A stretch of DNA of 64,000 nt from Agapanthus africanus (taxonomy: Eukaryota; Streptophyta; Magnoliopsida; Asparagales; Amaryllidaceae). A model generated the notes under the pieces. That model was given only the letters and a program-made list of their open reading frames with translations, had not been told where the DNA came from and searched no databases. The position numbers and the translations under genes are program-made. Each line of letters begins with the position of its first letter. The stretch's first letter is position 1. The stretch spans positions 376,611,582 through 376,675,581 of the forward strand of contig CM057337.1 in the NCBI GenBank assembly GCA_030015575.1, in the 5' to 3' direction. Below, one piece after another: positions 22,733 through 35,339 of this stretch.

Positions 22733-23591
22733 ACCCTATGGTATATTAGTGAAATCAGGTGCAAGACTGGGTTTACGTGGCCCTAACAACACTTGGTTAA
22801 TCTAGGCAAACCATCAAAATCACCACTTGGCCAAATATCCACACTAATCACCATTTCTAGCACTAAATCTCACATTTAACACTAACCGATGCTAATTAAC
22901 ACATGGGCTTAGCAAAAAGGAATTGAGTTAAGAGATTATACCCCTAGGGATCCTAAGTGCAGGGAGAAGGAGAAGAAGAAGAAGAAGAAGAGTTGCTGCT
23001 GCTGCTGGGGTGCTGCTGCTGCTGGTGCATGTTGCTGCTGCTGCTTGTGCTGCTACTTCTTCTTCTGCTGCTGCTGCTGCTACTTGTTGTTGTTGTTGTT
23101 GCTTTCTGCTGCTGCTGAAGCTCCTGCTGCTGCTGCTTCTTCTGTTGATGCTGCTGTTATTGTGAGTGAGAGTGAGAGTGAGATGTGAGAAAATGAGAGG
23201 CAAAAGAAAAGAAATGAGAGTTAAGGCTAGTCAACTCCCCTCTCTCTCCTCATTTAATGTGAGCAAGGCTCAAGCCATGATGCCCATACCCCCTCTCTCT
23301 CTCTCTCTCCAAGTCAACACCTAAACTAAGTCATTTTTCATTTTAAAAAAAACGAAACCCAAAACACTTAATTAAAATCCAAATAAACTTAATAAAAATA
23401 GTTTAGTTCACCATGGTTGTTAAACATAGTTTAACCATAATTTAACCCTAATTTACATGCACATGTGTGTGCAAGCCTAAATAAATTCTAATAAAATATT
23501 CATTACTTTTGATAAAATATTTGGTAAACCTTTTATTAAAAACCACATATTAAAATATAATTAGCCACTAATCACATCCTAAGGTATTACA
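22733..23591 (-). repeat. Gypsy 3' LTR, first part (U3 side), with low-complexity tracts
   Basis: It begins TGTAATACC on the minus strand directly after the polypurine tract. It holds a GAA/CTG-type trinucleotide region (about 22965-23160), a GAGTGA run (about 23160-23190) and a CT run (about 23287-23310). The 91-codon open stretch at 22928-23203, rich in Gln, Ser and Ala, comes from these repeats and is not a gene. The LTR is cut by E2 at 22727. Confidence 0.75.
22965..23160. repeat. Trinucleotide-rich microsatellite region
   Basis: GAA repeats then imperfect CTG/CTT/TTG repeats over about 195 bases, all within the gypsy 3' LTR. Confidence 0.9.
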
Positions 23592-23604
23592 ATCTTACCC
23601 CCTT
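23592..23604 (-). other. Gypsy polypurine tract
   Basis: Reads AAGGGGGTAAGAT on the minus strand and abuts the TGTAATACC start of the 3' LTR. Confidence 0.85.
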
Positions 23605-23624
23605 AAAGAAATTCGTCCCCGAAT

Positions 23625-23974
23625 TTAAAATATATAGCTACGCGTATCTTCAAAGAGATGAGGGAATTTCTTCCGCATCTCGCCCTCGGCCTCCCAAGTG
23701 ATCTCTTCACCATTAGGGCTGCGCCAAAATACCTTCACAGATGGCAAGACCTTCGATCGAAGTTTCTTCACCTGCCGCTCCAAGATCACGACTGGCTGCT
23801 CGGTGAATGAAAGATCGCGCTCGAGCAGAACAGTCTGATGCTGAATCATATGAGAAGGGTCATGCAGGTATCTGCGAAGCATCGACACGTGGAATACGGG
23901 GTGAACATCTAGGAAGTCGGGTGGAAGAGCCAAACGATATGCTACTGCGCCCACACGCTCGGGGATCTCGAAGG
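23625..23974 (-). pseudogene. pol: Gypsy polyprotein C terminus (integrase end and chromodomain-like tail)
   Basis: The frame contains AYRLALPPDFLDVHPVFHVS and then a tail with ERQVKKLRSK, VKVFWR and TWEAEGEMRKKFPHLF, which matches the shape of chromodomain tails in Tekay-type chromoviruses. Such tails are thought to guide integration to marked chromatin. The upstream codons end at the E3 insertion; the GPF motif of integrase is split, with its other half at 44518. The stop is at 23625-23627. Confidence 0.88.
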
Positions 23975-26169
23975 TGTAGGGTTCCTAGGCACACTCAAGA
24001 GGTTCTACAACGGATCAACCATGCCAAAATCAAATTTTCCATGTGCCGAGAAACCCTATTGCTAGATCGTTAACTAGAGGTAAGGCGAAACTAAGCAAGT
24101 TAACAACTTAACTACAAGTGAAAGTGACTACAACCTTTGTAGATCCGGTCCTCCACCTCTTTAGCTCTGTGATGACATCCCTCCGCTGCGACCATCGGGA
24201 TTTTGGACTCTAGCGTTGGTTTCATCGAAGAAATGATCGGGTTAGGTCGTTGACTTCGATGCCGAAGATGATCTACGTCGAGGCGACTCTAACTCAAGCT
24301 CCATCTTCACTAAGTCTTGAAACTTATGAAGAAAACACCCTATACAACATGGCAAGTGGTAGAGGATGAAGAAATAGGAAGTAGGTTCACTTTGGATTTG
24401 GATTTCTCACTTGATTTCAACACTTGAAATTTTTCAAGAAAAGTTTCTTCACTTGAAGAAGATGAAGGACAAGAAGGAAAAAGAATTATCTTCAAAATAA
24501 TAAATCAAGTGAATCTTATCATAATGCAACCATGGGTGAAGTAAACACATGTAGAGAATAAACTAGGGTTTAGGAGCAATGGTTAGGTTAAGGAAAAAAC
24601 AAAATGGTTGAAGCTTCATGAAACTTCAAGAATAAAACAAAGAAAGCCACTACCATTTTATTTTTGCCCAAAAAGAATAAAGAAAATAAATAAAACAAAT
24701 AAAAACCTAACCATTAACCTAAACATGGTTTAAAGCATACACACACCCAAGTTTGCATGTATCATTAAACATGATACAAACTAGTGCACAAACATATATC
24801 ATATATACAATGTGCACAATCAAGTGAGATAATCAATCTTAAGTGAACAATACTAGTCAATATAAAATAATATATCTAATATATAATTATACATTAAATC
24901 ATTAAATCAACACTTGATTTAATGATCCGGTCATACTGCACATAACCGACTAATATCAAATGTATCAATATATCGAATCAACATTTGATTCGGTAACCTC
25001 GCTATATCTTATATAGCCGTCCGATGATACAAATCGCGAAAATAGAATTCAGTATCACATACTGGTATTATTCTTGGTCTCGCACATATCTCATATGCGC
25101 TCCTATTTCGTTTCGCTTGAGCCAGGAAACCTCTGTGTAGGACTCTAAAGACTCGTCAATACGCCGGCAGCAGGTGATGATCATATCAAGCACCCACAAG
25201 CTGCAAGCGGTCTGCCAAACGTAACGGCCACCCGGGTATTGAGCGATCAGAAGATCAACGAGCAAGCCCGCTCACACTCCTGTGAATCCAACCAGTAACA
25301 CTTACCGTACAGTCCGGTCTCGTCGTCTGATATGTCGCATATCTCGCCTAGGGGTGGTAAACGTTAGACCCCAGTAGCTCGATAAGTCGTGTCGCTATGA
25401 GGTTTATAACAGTTCGAGAAACTACTAGTAACACCTACCAGTGAATCTCAGCAATCCTGGCCTGGGATTTCCGGTTATAGCCAATCGAACACAGCACAAC
25501 ATCAACTCCCTATACCGGGAGAGACGAATCCCCTCCTATCGCTCATTGCCTCCAAGTGATTCGGGACTGTACCCAAAAACCACCATTTTTCACGCCCTCT
25601 TGGACGTGGTAAGGTGGAAATCAAAGCACAGTGGGAATCACACAAGACTCTATGACGATCTCGGGTCTACAGACTAACCTGTAACAATGTCACCAGAGAA
25701 CTGCCATCTGACGTAAGGTATAATACCATCTGGGAGTTCTCGGCGAGTCCGTCCAGTGTTCCCAGTCTCCATTGAGCACCCGTATATCAACTCTGATGTC
25801 AAACACCAATGGATATGGGATCATCCATCGCCCATCTGTATGGGTCGAGAAGGTATACGCTAGTCTACTCTGGTATATCGATGCCCCGTCTCGATACACC
25901 CACGACTAGGGACCTTGAAGGATGTACTTATGGACTACCATGTCCCCACTAGTATGATCCGCATCATAGTCCAGGTAGTCAAGTACACATCCTAAGGGCT
26001 TTACCAACATGTAACAGAGTGACAATCAGTGTACACGTTAAGGTAAAGAGCAAGCAGATAGCATACTATCATGTCGAGCAAGAAAGTCCTCCCTATATAT
26101 GTCCAAGCATCCACTACAATATAGATCCTATGTATAGTAATGGCCTCTAGGGCATACATATAACTAACA
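23975..26169 (-). repeat. E3 3' LTR
   Basis: 2195 bp, from CTAACA (the complement of TGTTAG) at 26164-26169 to TGTAGG at 23975. It is the partner of the split LTR 32125-33095 + 43295-44517; the pair is visibly more diverged than the E2 or E4 pairs. Confidence 0.95.
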
Positions 26170-26180
26170 ATCTCCCACTT
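26170..26180 (-). other. E3 polypurine tract
   Basis: AAGTGGGAGAT on the minus strand, directly before the 3' LTR. Confidence 0.9.
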
Positions 26181-26189
26181 GCACTAGGG

Positions 26190-29003
26190 CCATCTGATAG
26201 CAGTGGTTGTAGTATCTCATACTCAACCATCCCATAAAAGTCTCTTTCTGGGAAAAGGCCTTTGTGAGTGGATCCGCGTTGTTGTCCTCTACGTCTGCTC
26301 TCCTAACCTCGATCTACCTAGAGATCAACCATCTCCCTGATCAGGTGATACTGCCTAAGAATTATATCTGGATTTCTGATGGGACAGGGGTTCCTTGGCA
26401 TAAGCCACAACTCCATTGTCACACAATGGTAGGAACGATGTTCATCTCATGAACATAATATCTATCCAAACTGCCTCTTTGGTAGCATCCTTGGTAACGA
26501 TGTATCTTGCTTTAATCGTCTAGTATGTCCCCGTATTTAGCTTGGAACTCTTCCAACATACCATCCCTCCACTGAGGGTATAGACAAGCCTGTGACTGAC
26601 ATTCAGTCGTCCTTATCACCCTGGAACCTTTCCATTGATTCTTCCAGGATCGATTGATACCATCTCACTACAACTAGTGAGATTCCTAATATCCAAATAG
26701 ATCTATCTCGTAGATCCATAACCCAGGATTTAGGAGGTATCACCTTGATCCTAGGTGGAGAATGCTTGTGATAAGCGGAGATTGACCGAGCGTAGCATAG
26801 GAAACTTCTTCTCTATCAAGAGTATGTCATCCACGTACTCTACGAGGATCACCACCATACTCCCTACTACCTTTTTTGTATATACAAGGTTCATCTACCA
26901 TTTGATGAAGTCAAACTCTTTGACTATCACATCAAAACAGACGTTCCATCTCCGTGATGCCTGCTTTATCATATGAAGCATCTTGCACACGTTTCTGCTG
27001 CTTCCACTGTCTACGAAGCCATCTGACTGTGTACTTATGGACTCTCTCTTCTAAATTATCATTTAGAAAAGCAGTCATGACACCCAACCGCCACATATCG
27101 TAGTCATGGTATGTAGCCGTGGTAAGTAGGATCAGGATGGACTTAAGCATAGCTACTGGAAAAAGGTTCCATCATTATCCACGCCTGGTTGATGACGAAA
27201 ACCTTTAACAAGTCTAGCTTTGAAAGTCTCAACTTTTCCATCTACACCAAGTAATCTTCTCAAGATATACTTGCTCCTGATAGGGATTTAACCCTTCAGA
27301 TAAAGCAACCAAAGTCCATACATTGTTGGTGTATAAGGATTCCATCTCAGATCGCTAAGCATCCAGCCATTCTTACAGAGTCCTACTCCTGATGGCCTGG
27401 TCGAAACTAGTTGGGTCATCATCTTATGATGCAATCCTCGCTCCCACTGTCATTGAGAAACCGAAGTATCTCTCAGGCGGATGAGGAACCCCGCTAGATC
27501 GGCGGAGAGGCTGAGCTTTGTCGGAATCTATTGAATCCTTTGGTTCTACCGAATCATCAGCTGCAGTTTGTATAACTGGAACCATTCCAGTTCTACATAA
27601 CAGACCTTGCCTCGAGCTTGTCCGGATTTTGCTTTTGACATATACCAGACAATCCCAAATCTTAACTTACTTAAGAGATAGGCTCTTCCCATACTATATC
27701 TTATATAGAGTGGTAGGCACTGATTTGATTCGAACCCAATTCAATAGGTATGCAGCTTCTCAAGTGCAGAATCCCCTAAAAGAAACAGGTAACTCAGTAA
27801 TACTCATCATAGAGCACACCATATCCAATATGGTGCGATTGCTCCGCCCCGATATGTCTACGTGCTGTGGTGTATTCAGAGGAGTAACACTGAGAGAGAA
27901 TCTAATTCTCCTTTAGAATAGTCCAGGAATTCTATGCACAAGTATTCTCCTCCCTGATCTCATCATACGACATAATACTTCTACCCGGTTTTTGGTTCTC
28001 TACTTCTAACTTATATTCTGTGAATATCTCAAAAGCTTTGGACTTATGTTTCAACAGGAACATATGACTGAATCTTGAGAGATCATCAGAGAATGTAATG
28101 AAGTATAAAGAACCGGTCCGGGCATGTGTAGACAGGGGAGCTTCATACATCAACATGTATTATCCCAAGAGTTCACTAACTCTTTCCCTGTTTCCAATAA
28201 ACAGAGCTATGGTCATCTTATCTTTGTGACATGACTGGCAAGTTTCAGAAGATGTAAATTCAAACTAATTTAAATATGCATCTATATGTAACTTCTGCTA
28301 ATCGGGTCACATTGATATGACCTAGTCTAAATATACCTCAAGAAGGATCCGTTCATTTCTGAACTATTCCTCTTGTGTGTGTTCTGTATACTAAGAAATG
28401 TAGTTTGATTTAGAACATCAATGCTTTTAGATAACGTGCCTGAACCGATCAACTTTTGATATAGGAAATGTTCAAAACATAATCCAATAATACAAAATTA
28501 TATCCTTCTTTAATAAATAAAGAGATTGATATGATTTTGTATATCAGGTTCGGTATCTAATAGCATTTGTTCAGAATCAATGTATTTGGAAATACAGGGT
28601 GACCGTGACCAACAGACTTGGCTGCCACACTTGCACCGTTTTCTGTCTCATGAAACTTATCACCCGTTCTCAGTTATCTACCTTTCTGTAGCCCTATGTA
28701 ACAGATTACATATCTCGGATCCTGATCCGGTATCAAATACCCAGGACGTAGAGGATACTGAGAAACAGTTCTTTATAATGAACACACCCGAAGGAGATGC
28801 ATCTCATGCACTTTCTTCGTTTGGGCGGCATGGGAATCCTGGTATTCCCCTATTTCTTTCTCTGTCTTATAACAATTATAAGTTGGAGCGGGACCAACGT
28901 TCCCCAGCTCAGTATAACAAGCGGGTTCGGTCAATATATCCGTATTATTATCTTGATTATGGCGTGATATGGTCGCTACCTGGAGAGAAAGAAAAGAAAA
29001 CAC
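26190..29003 (-). pseudogene. E3 decayed copia pol
   Basis: Fragments in different frames align with the E2 pol. The start at 29003 begins MFSFLSLQVATIS. An integrase piece at 28156-27932 has ITFSDDLSRF. An RT piece at 27150-26932 has LGVMTAFLND and then a shifted frame. RNase H traces lie near 26200-26640. The lesions at 28143-28170, 27245-27330 and around 27010-27050 match lesions in E1, so the two copies descend from an already broken parent. Confidence 0.9.
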
Positions 29004-29414
29004 TCAGCGTATGCTCTTGCAAGATCAGATTGGTTATTATTTTATCTAATCAGGATGGCTCCCACTATTTTTATCAAATCTTCCTCCAAACCCTAAAAGG
29101 AAAGACTGGCCGGGATTAATTACACGCTACAAGTTCGCCATTCTTTCAGCCAGGCCAGTGTCGGTACTTTGAGGGAGGTTCCCCATGCTTTCGCACGGAC
29201 CTAATTAAAGTAAACCTCGTTTTCCCAGAGGTGTAACCCCGTTGACACCTTTCTAGACACCTGCTTGATCGGCTAATTGTAATGTTTAAAACTCTCCCAC
29301 GAGTAACTCTTACTCGCAGCGGGTATCGGGATCCAACAATCTCATAGAAGCTATGCAATCTCATTGCAAATTTCAACACTTGAAATTCCCGATAATATTT
29401 TTCCCCTAGCGTCC

Positions 29415-29625
29415 TATGACCTTGACGCAGGCCAACAAACCATAGTCCGCTAGTCAAGTTCAACCCGTCATTTCTTGATTGAATTAAACCCACCCGCACG
29501 ACCCTTGACGCAAGCCAACAAAGTTGCACGACTACCCTAATCCAATCTTCATCATATGTATAAACAGATAAATACTAGTTAGCTACCGCATACTACGCCT
29601 TGACGCAGGCCAACAAACGTAGCAC
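29415..29625 (-). other. Triplicated hairpin site (E3: core GGCCTGCG)
   Basis: Sites A 29420-29439, B 29503-29522 and C 29598-29617. On the minus strand A and C read TTTGTTGGCCTGCGTCAAGG and B has one change (GGCTTGCG). The outer pair CTATG/CATAG at A and CTACG/CGTAG at C is kept. Confidence 0.83.
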
Positions 29626-31877
29626 GAATACTAAGTAGGATTTATCTGAAATGACGGAGGGCTACGACAGGTTTTTAAGAAAACCTATTGCGTAATGAAC
29701 TTGATATCGTTTTAGAATCGAATGAATTTTGAAATGGAGTGTTTTTGAGGCTTTTCTAGTTTTGCTAAAGGGGTCACTCCCGGTGAAGGGATCGTCGGCC
29801 CTTTCCTCATCGAATAAGGTGCAGGATATATCATATATACCGCTGTGCAAAGCAAAAACTATAGAAGCAATCAAAAGACAAACCGAGGGTTGTAGCATCT
29901 GCTAGTTGTTGCTAAAGGGGTCACTCCCGGTGAAGGGATCTCGGCCCTTTCCTTATCGAATAAGGTGCATGATGTTCTACAAGGAACACCGCGATGCAAA
30001 GCTAGAACTGTAGCTACCTGTTTTTGAAAATTCGATTCCACAACATCTTAGGTTTCTTTTCTTTCGTTAATTATATTAATGAAGTTCCATCAAATAACTC
30101 ACCTAAACATCACAGATAAATACGACGTACACTTATGCCATCCGCATTCGCCTCGATGTCCCCTCGTGCACAGTTAGGATAGGTAACTAACGGCAGAGCG
30201 GGGCAGGGCTAGCGCGGGTGCAAAACATAAGTAACGTCTATATAATATATCATATATACTATATATAGTATCCATCACAACATATCAAATGATCACATCA
30301 CAGATATCGCAGCAGAAGAATCATATGAAACATTGGATATACTAGGACGTCCATGTTTTCAATACGAGCCATTATAAAACATGGATTCCACGGTCGCGAT
30401 GAATAGCCAAACCCACACCCTTAGACCCCAACGAGAGTGGCAAGCAACCCTACCAATTCTAGAGTTAGGAGACCCGGACTCGACTCCTCGAGTTGATCTC
30501 CCACTGGACTCCAGAACCCGGTTACTTGTGCCCTCCTCCTTGGTTCTATCCTAGTGCGGAAAAGAAAATAATATACAAAAGGTGACATCTTCCTCAACCT
30601 GGAAGTGCCCCAATAAAAGAATATTACATACAAGTTTATACATGAATGAAAATGAAAAACACTCATCTCACATAAAAAAAACCCGGCTATTCAAAACGCG
30701 ACGATCCAATATAACATATCCAGCAACACATAACATCACTTGTCATCAACGTAAGTAAATATGCGCATCCCACTTGTCGTTGACATATAGCAACGAAACT
30801 GGCGATATCACATATTACACTTACGGTTACAGAAAAGAAAGTGTAAAACTACAACAGTTGGAATCCGCAACCTATTTAGACATCGCATGCCTAATCAAAT
30901 GAATTCCTTAAACATCGCATGCCTAACATTTATAAACCCCGCATTTTAGTCTCATTATCGAAAACTCTTTTCAATATCAAGTCGGGCAATTCAACAAGAT
31001 TCCCGGCATCCTGACCGAATGCTCGTTGCAAACTTTAGTAGACGGCCGCACCCCCAATACCGTCGACGAAGTGCACTAAGGCGGAACACCGCTGCCGCGA
31101 GCACCCGAACGGATGCTTTCGGCGACGGGGTTCTCCTACAGTCACTTGGGCGAGGCTATGCGGTGTGGCTATCTATTAAGTTTACCGGCGAGTATCCGCG
31201 TACGCTACGCGATTGCGACGGACTTTTGATCATAAAAAAATCCCGCGGCAACCGATCAAATGAGGCTAAATTGCTATGTTTATAACATTCATTCAGTTAT
31301 CTCATAACAACTTGTGAATTCCAAATATTGTATCACATTCCAGATAAATAGAAAATGTTAAACTTTCCGATCGAACAATCAAACACCCAAGTTTTCCCGA
31401 AACAGCTCAACACATGAAATAAGTTTAAAAACATTCACTTCATGCCACAATACCAACGATCCAGCCGTAGAAGGGTCAAGCCAGCGCATCACATGTGGCA
31501 CGCTGTACTGCCCCAAACCGTAAGGTTCAAAGGGCAGTTCAAGACGGTCACATAATTGAGTTAAGCTTTGTTGTCTTCTAGAGGGTCCATCGCGTTACTT
31601 GCACTACTTAGAACGTTCTCAAACTACGGAAAAATCCAACACTTGGAAATTTCCCGGCAGGGGAAAAATTGGGTATTTATATCCGGTCGAACTTTTTAAC
31701 TTGTTCTAAATTTACCCGGAAAAACACATAGACGCAGTTAAAGTTTCCGATCGAATCATCAAGCCCCAATACAACCCAGAAAACTCAACTCTTGAGTATA
31801 GATTAAAAATACCCAGAAAACAGAGGAAACTCAAAAGGACATTACTGTGCAAAATTAAAAAAATAATGTGACTGTAT

Positions 31878-31926
31878 GGCCGCGGAACCGCCGCACGAGC
31901 CATGCTCGTGCCGCGGTTCCGCGGCG
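31878..31926 (-). other. GC-rich leader hairpin (E3)
   Basis: A near-perfect stem of about 22 bp with GCCGCGGAACCG and CGGTTCCGCGGC arms and an ATG-containing tip. The tip stem GCACGAG/CTCGTGC replaces the GCAGAAG/CTTCTGC of E1, with both strands changed. Confidence 0.8.
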
Positions 31927-32111
31927 CTTTAGTCGACTCAGGCGCACGTGATGCACAGTAATTCCAATAAAGCCCTGCTGAATTTCTTGGATATTTTTAA
32001 TTTGGAAAAATCCACAGTTACAGAAAATGTACAGAGAGGGGTGAAATTTAGGGTTTCAGGGTTCGATCGGGTTTCTAACATCGTCTAAACATCGCCTAAA
32101 GTTCTAGCTAG

Positions 32112-32123
32112 GCTCTGATACCA
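32112..32123 (-). other. E3 primer binding site
   Basis: GCTCTGATACCA on the plus strand, the complement of the initiator Met tRNA primer site. Confidence 0.95.
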
Positions 32124-32124
32124 C

Positions 32125-33095
32125 TGTAGGGTTCCTAGGCACACTCAAGAGGTTCTACAACGGATCAACCATGCCAAAATCAAATTTTCCATGTGCCGAG
32201 AAACCCTATTGCTAGATAGTTAACTAGAGGTAAGGCGAAACTAAGCAAGTTAACAACTTAACTACAAGTGAAAGTGACTACAACCTTTGTAGATCCGGTC
32301 CTCCACCTCTTAAGCTCGGTGATGATGTCCCTCCGCAGTGACCATCAGGATTTTGGACTCTAGCGTTGGTTTCATCGAAGAAATGATCGGGCTATGTCGT
32401 TGACTTCGATGCCGAAGATGATCTACGTCGAGGCGACTCTAACTCAAGCTCCATCTTCACTAAGTCATGAAACTTATGAAGAAAACACCCTATACAACAT
32501 GGCAAGTGGTAGAGGATGAAGAAATAGGAAGTGGGTTCACTTTGGATTTGGATTTCTCACTTGATTTCAACACTTGAAATTTTTCATAAAAAGTTTCATC
32601 ACTTGAAGAAGATGAAGAACAAGAAGGAAAAAGAATTATCTTCAAAATAATAAATCGAGTGAATCTTATCATAATGCAACCATGGGTGAAGTAATCACAT
32701 GTAGAGAATAAACTAGGGTTTAGGTGTAATGGTTAGGTTAAGGAAAAACAAAATGGTTGAAGCTTCAAGAAACTTCAAGAATAAAACAAAGAAAGCCACT
32801 ACCATTTTATTTTTGCCAAAAAAGAATAAAGAAAATAAATAAAACAAATAAAAACCTAACCATTAACCTAAACATGATTTAAAGCATACACACACCTAAG
32901 TTTGCATGTATCATCAAAAATGATACAAATTAGTGCACAAACATATATCATATATACAATGTGCACAATCAAGTGAGATAATCAATCTTAAGTGAACAAT
33001 ACTAGTCAATTTAAAGTAATATATCTAATATATAATTATACATTAAATCATTAAATCAACACTTGATTTAATGATCCGGTCATACTGCACATAAC
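32125..33095 (-). repeat. E3 5' LTR, inner (3') part
   Basis: It matches 23975 onward and stops at ATAAC (33091-33095), the target duplication of E4. The remainder continues at 43295. Confidence 0.93.
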
Positions 33096-35324
33096 TGTAA
33101 GTGCACGGCGGCGACCCGGCCGTCAATCCGACGCCGGAATGCGGAAGCGGTGAATAACTTAAATTTTGCGGACTTTGCAAACCGGCACCACCGCGCACTA
33201 AACTCCGGATCGAACCATTAACTAGTCTACGCTACTAAAAAGAAAGGGAAGAGATGTATACCGACGATCCAAGTCCTCCGGTCTTCATCTCCACTCCGAT
33301 CTCCTCGCGGGATCTCCGTCCTTCTCCTCCTCGTCGCCTCCTCGCCGGAAAGGGCACCACATCGCCTTCGTCTTTTACGGGCTCCCGCCTCAATACCGAG
33401 GCAACTCGAGCATGAAGCCGGCAACTCGACATGCTCAAGATATGCTGTAGAATGTAGTGTAGAAGATGCTTGTCTCTTTGGGGTTATGTTGTTGCCAATG
33501 AGGATGATGGAGGAAACAAGGATTAGAAAAATGGTGCTTGCATTTTTCTAGCATGAAAACTAGAACAAGAAAGAAAACTCTCATGAATGAAGCTCTCTCT
33601 TCTTCTTCTCACAACCATGAAAAACTTATCATCAAGTGAGAATAAAGGGTGGAGAAAAAACCATATGAAGCTAGAAGGGAGGTGAGTGTAGGAGAAGTGA
33701 AGAGGTGACCACAAACAAACATGAACCATGCTTGTTCTACTATTCAACCCATACCCTTTCAATCACAATAAAAAGCAAGTCAATGGTGCAAGATATGAAA
33801 GCCATCATAATCAATACAATTGCAAGAAACCCCCCCACAAAGTGTTATTTGCAAAACTGCAAATAACCCCCTCCATCGAAAAAGTCCGGCCGGGAAAGAA
33901 CAAAGGAAAACCGGCCGGAACGGAATGCAAACTGGCAACTCCAGAAAACTGGTCCCGTAATAAATTACAGGAAAACCCCAATACTGTGCATACACACCCG
34001 CATCTGTATTCCGTCCGGATACAAATGCAATGAGACAAAATCTACACTGTACTAAACTAGGACCGGCTTAAACCAAAGCCGGCTAGTAAAATCCGTTCGA
34101 TCCTGATCCGTGCAATACCGCACGTATCTGATCGAACCCTGCCATATACCTATACGGCTACTAGTACAAACCGTCCGATCCTGATCCGTGCAATACCGCA
34201 CGTATCTGATCGGACCCTGCCATATCTCCATACGGCCTCTACAGCGTTTCGCCCGAAAGCTGAGTAACTGAAAGTGTGGTGGACTCTAAAGACTCGTCAA
34301 TACAATGGCTGTGGATTTAACCACTAGCACGTCAGAGGTATAAGCCAATACGTAACGGGCCACCAGCTATTGACCAAAATGGACGTCGATGAGGAAGCTC
34401 ACCCCGACACCCAACTGAGCCTGTCAGTGACAATATCCGTGCAGTCCGGTCCGTTCGTCTATGAGTATCGCATGGCGGGCCTAGGGGGTTGGTAAAAGTC
34501 AGACCCCCAAAAGCGGTACAAGTCGTGTCGGAGTGTAGCCCAGAACACCCTGAGATACTACTGGAATACCTACCAGTAAATCTCCTTGCCTTGGCCAAGG
34601 ACTTTGTGTAATGGCTCTCCTAGACACAGCACGACCTCACCCCCAATACCGGGAGAGACGAACCCCTGAAGATACGCTCACTGCCCCCATGTGGCTCGGG
34701 ACTGTACCCAACTAAAACCTGTTTGCACGACTCCTTTGAGCCGTGGTAGGGTAGTAATCAAAGTACAGTGGGAACTCACACGAGACAAATGACGATCCCC
34801 AGGTCGATGAACTAACCTGCACACATGTCACCAGGGAACTGCCATCTGACGTCTGGTATATGACCAACTAGCATGTTCCCGGCGAGTCCTGTCCGGTGTA
34901 CTCATAACCCAATGAGCACCTGTATACATCTTAGGTGATCCAACTGACACCAGTGGCTTGTGAGACCGGCCACCGCCCCTCGTCGGGGTCTCGACTGTAT
35001 ACACTAGTCTACTAATGGAGTATCGATGCCCGGTCTCGAAACTCCCACGACTAGGGACCTTTTAAGGATATGCTTGTAGACCCCCAACTCCCACTTATAT
35101 GATCGCCCTCATACTGCTGGTGGTCAAGCAAGAATCCTAGAGGCTCTATCAACGTGTAATAGCGACGTGTCATGTCACCTAAAACAGTACACGATGATAA
35201 AGGTAAACCAGATAGCATACTATCATCTCGAGTGAGACTGTCCTACCGGGATAGGTCCTCCCTCAATCATTACAATCACGTACCTGTGACCTAATAATTG
35301 ACTCTGAGGGCACTATCTCCAACA
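33096..35324 (-). repeat. E4 3' LTR
   Basis: On the minus strand it starts TGTTGGAGATAGTGCCC and ends GTGCACTTACA. The part from 35324 to about 34270 is related to the other copia LTRs in the window (for example the ACTCTAAAGACTCGTCAATAC boundary); the part from about 34270 to 33096 is unrelated to them. The Arg-rich open frame at 33235-33438 has no support as a gene. Confidence 0.95.
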
Positions 35325-35335
35325 ATCTCCCACTT
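35325..35335 (-). other. E4 polypurine tract
   Basis: AAGTGGGAGAT on the minus strand, next to the 3' LTR. Confidence 0.9.
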
Positions 35336-35339
35336 GCAC

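Larger units (their letters stand above)
29004..32111 (-). other. E3 gag-less leader
   Basis: About 3.1 kb, homologous to the E1 leader. It includes an open stretch of 127 codons (29529-29146) that overlaps hairpin sites A and B and ends SKYRHWPG, the duplicated module (about 29762-30010), and an internal stretch near 31019-31285 that corresponds to E1 2892-3086. No Gag features are visible. Confidence 0.75.

Noticed and set aside
22928-23203. Gln/Ser/Ala-rich open frame
   Set aside because: Produced by trinucleotide microsatellites in the gypsy LTR; no other support.
33235-33438. Arg-rich frame in the E4 LTR, repeated at 41200-41403
   Set aside because: The repetition only reflects the two LTR copies; no domain, and the frame is short in GC-rich sequence.
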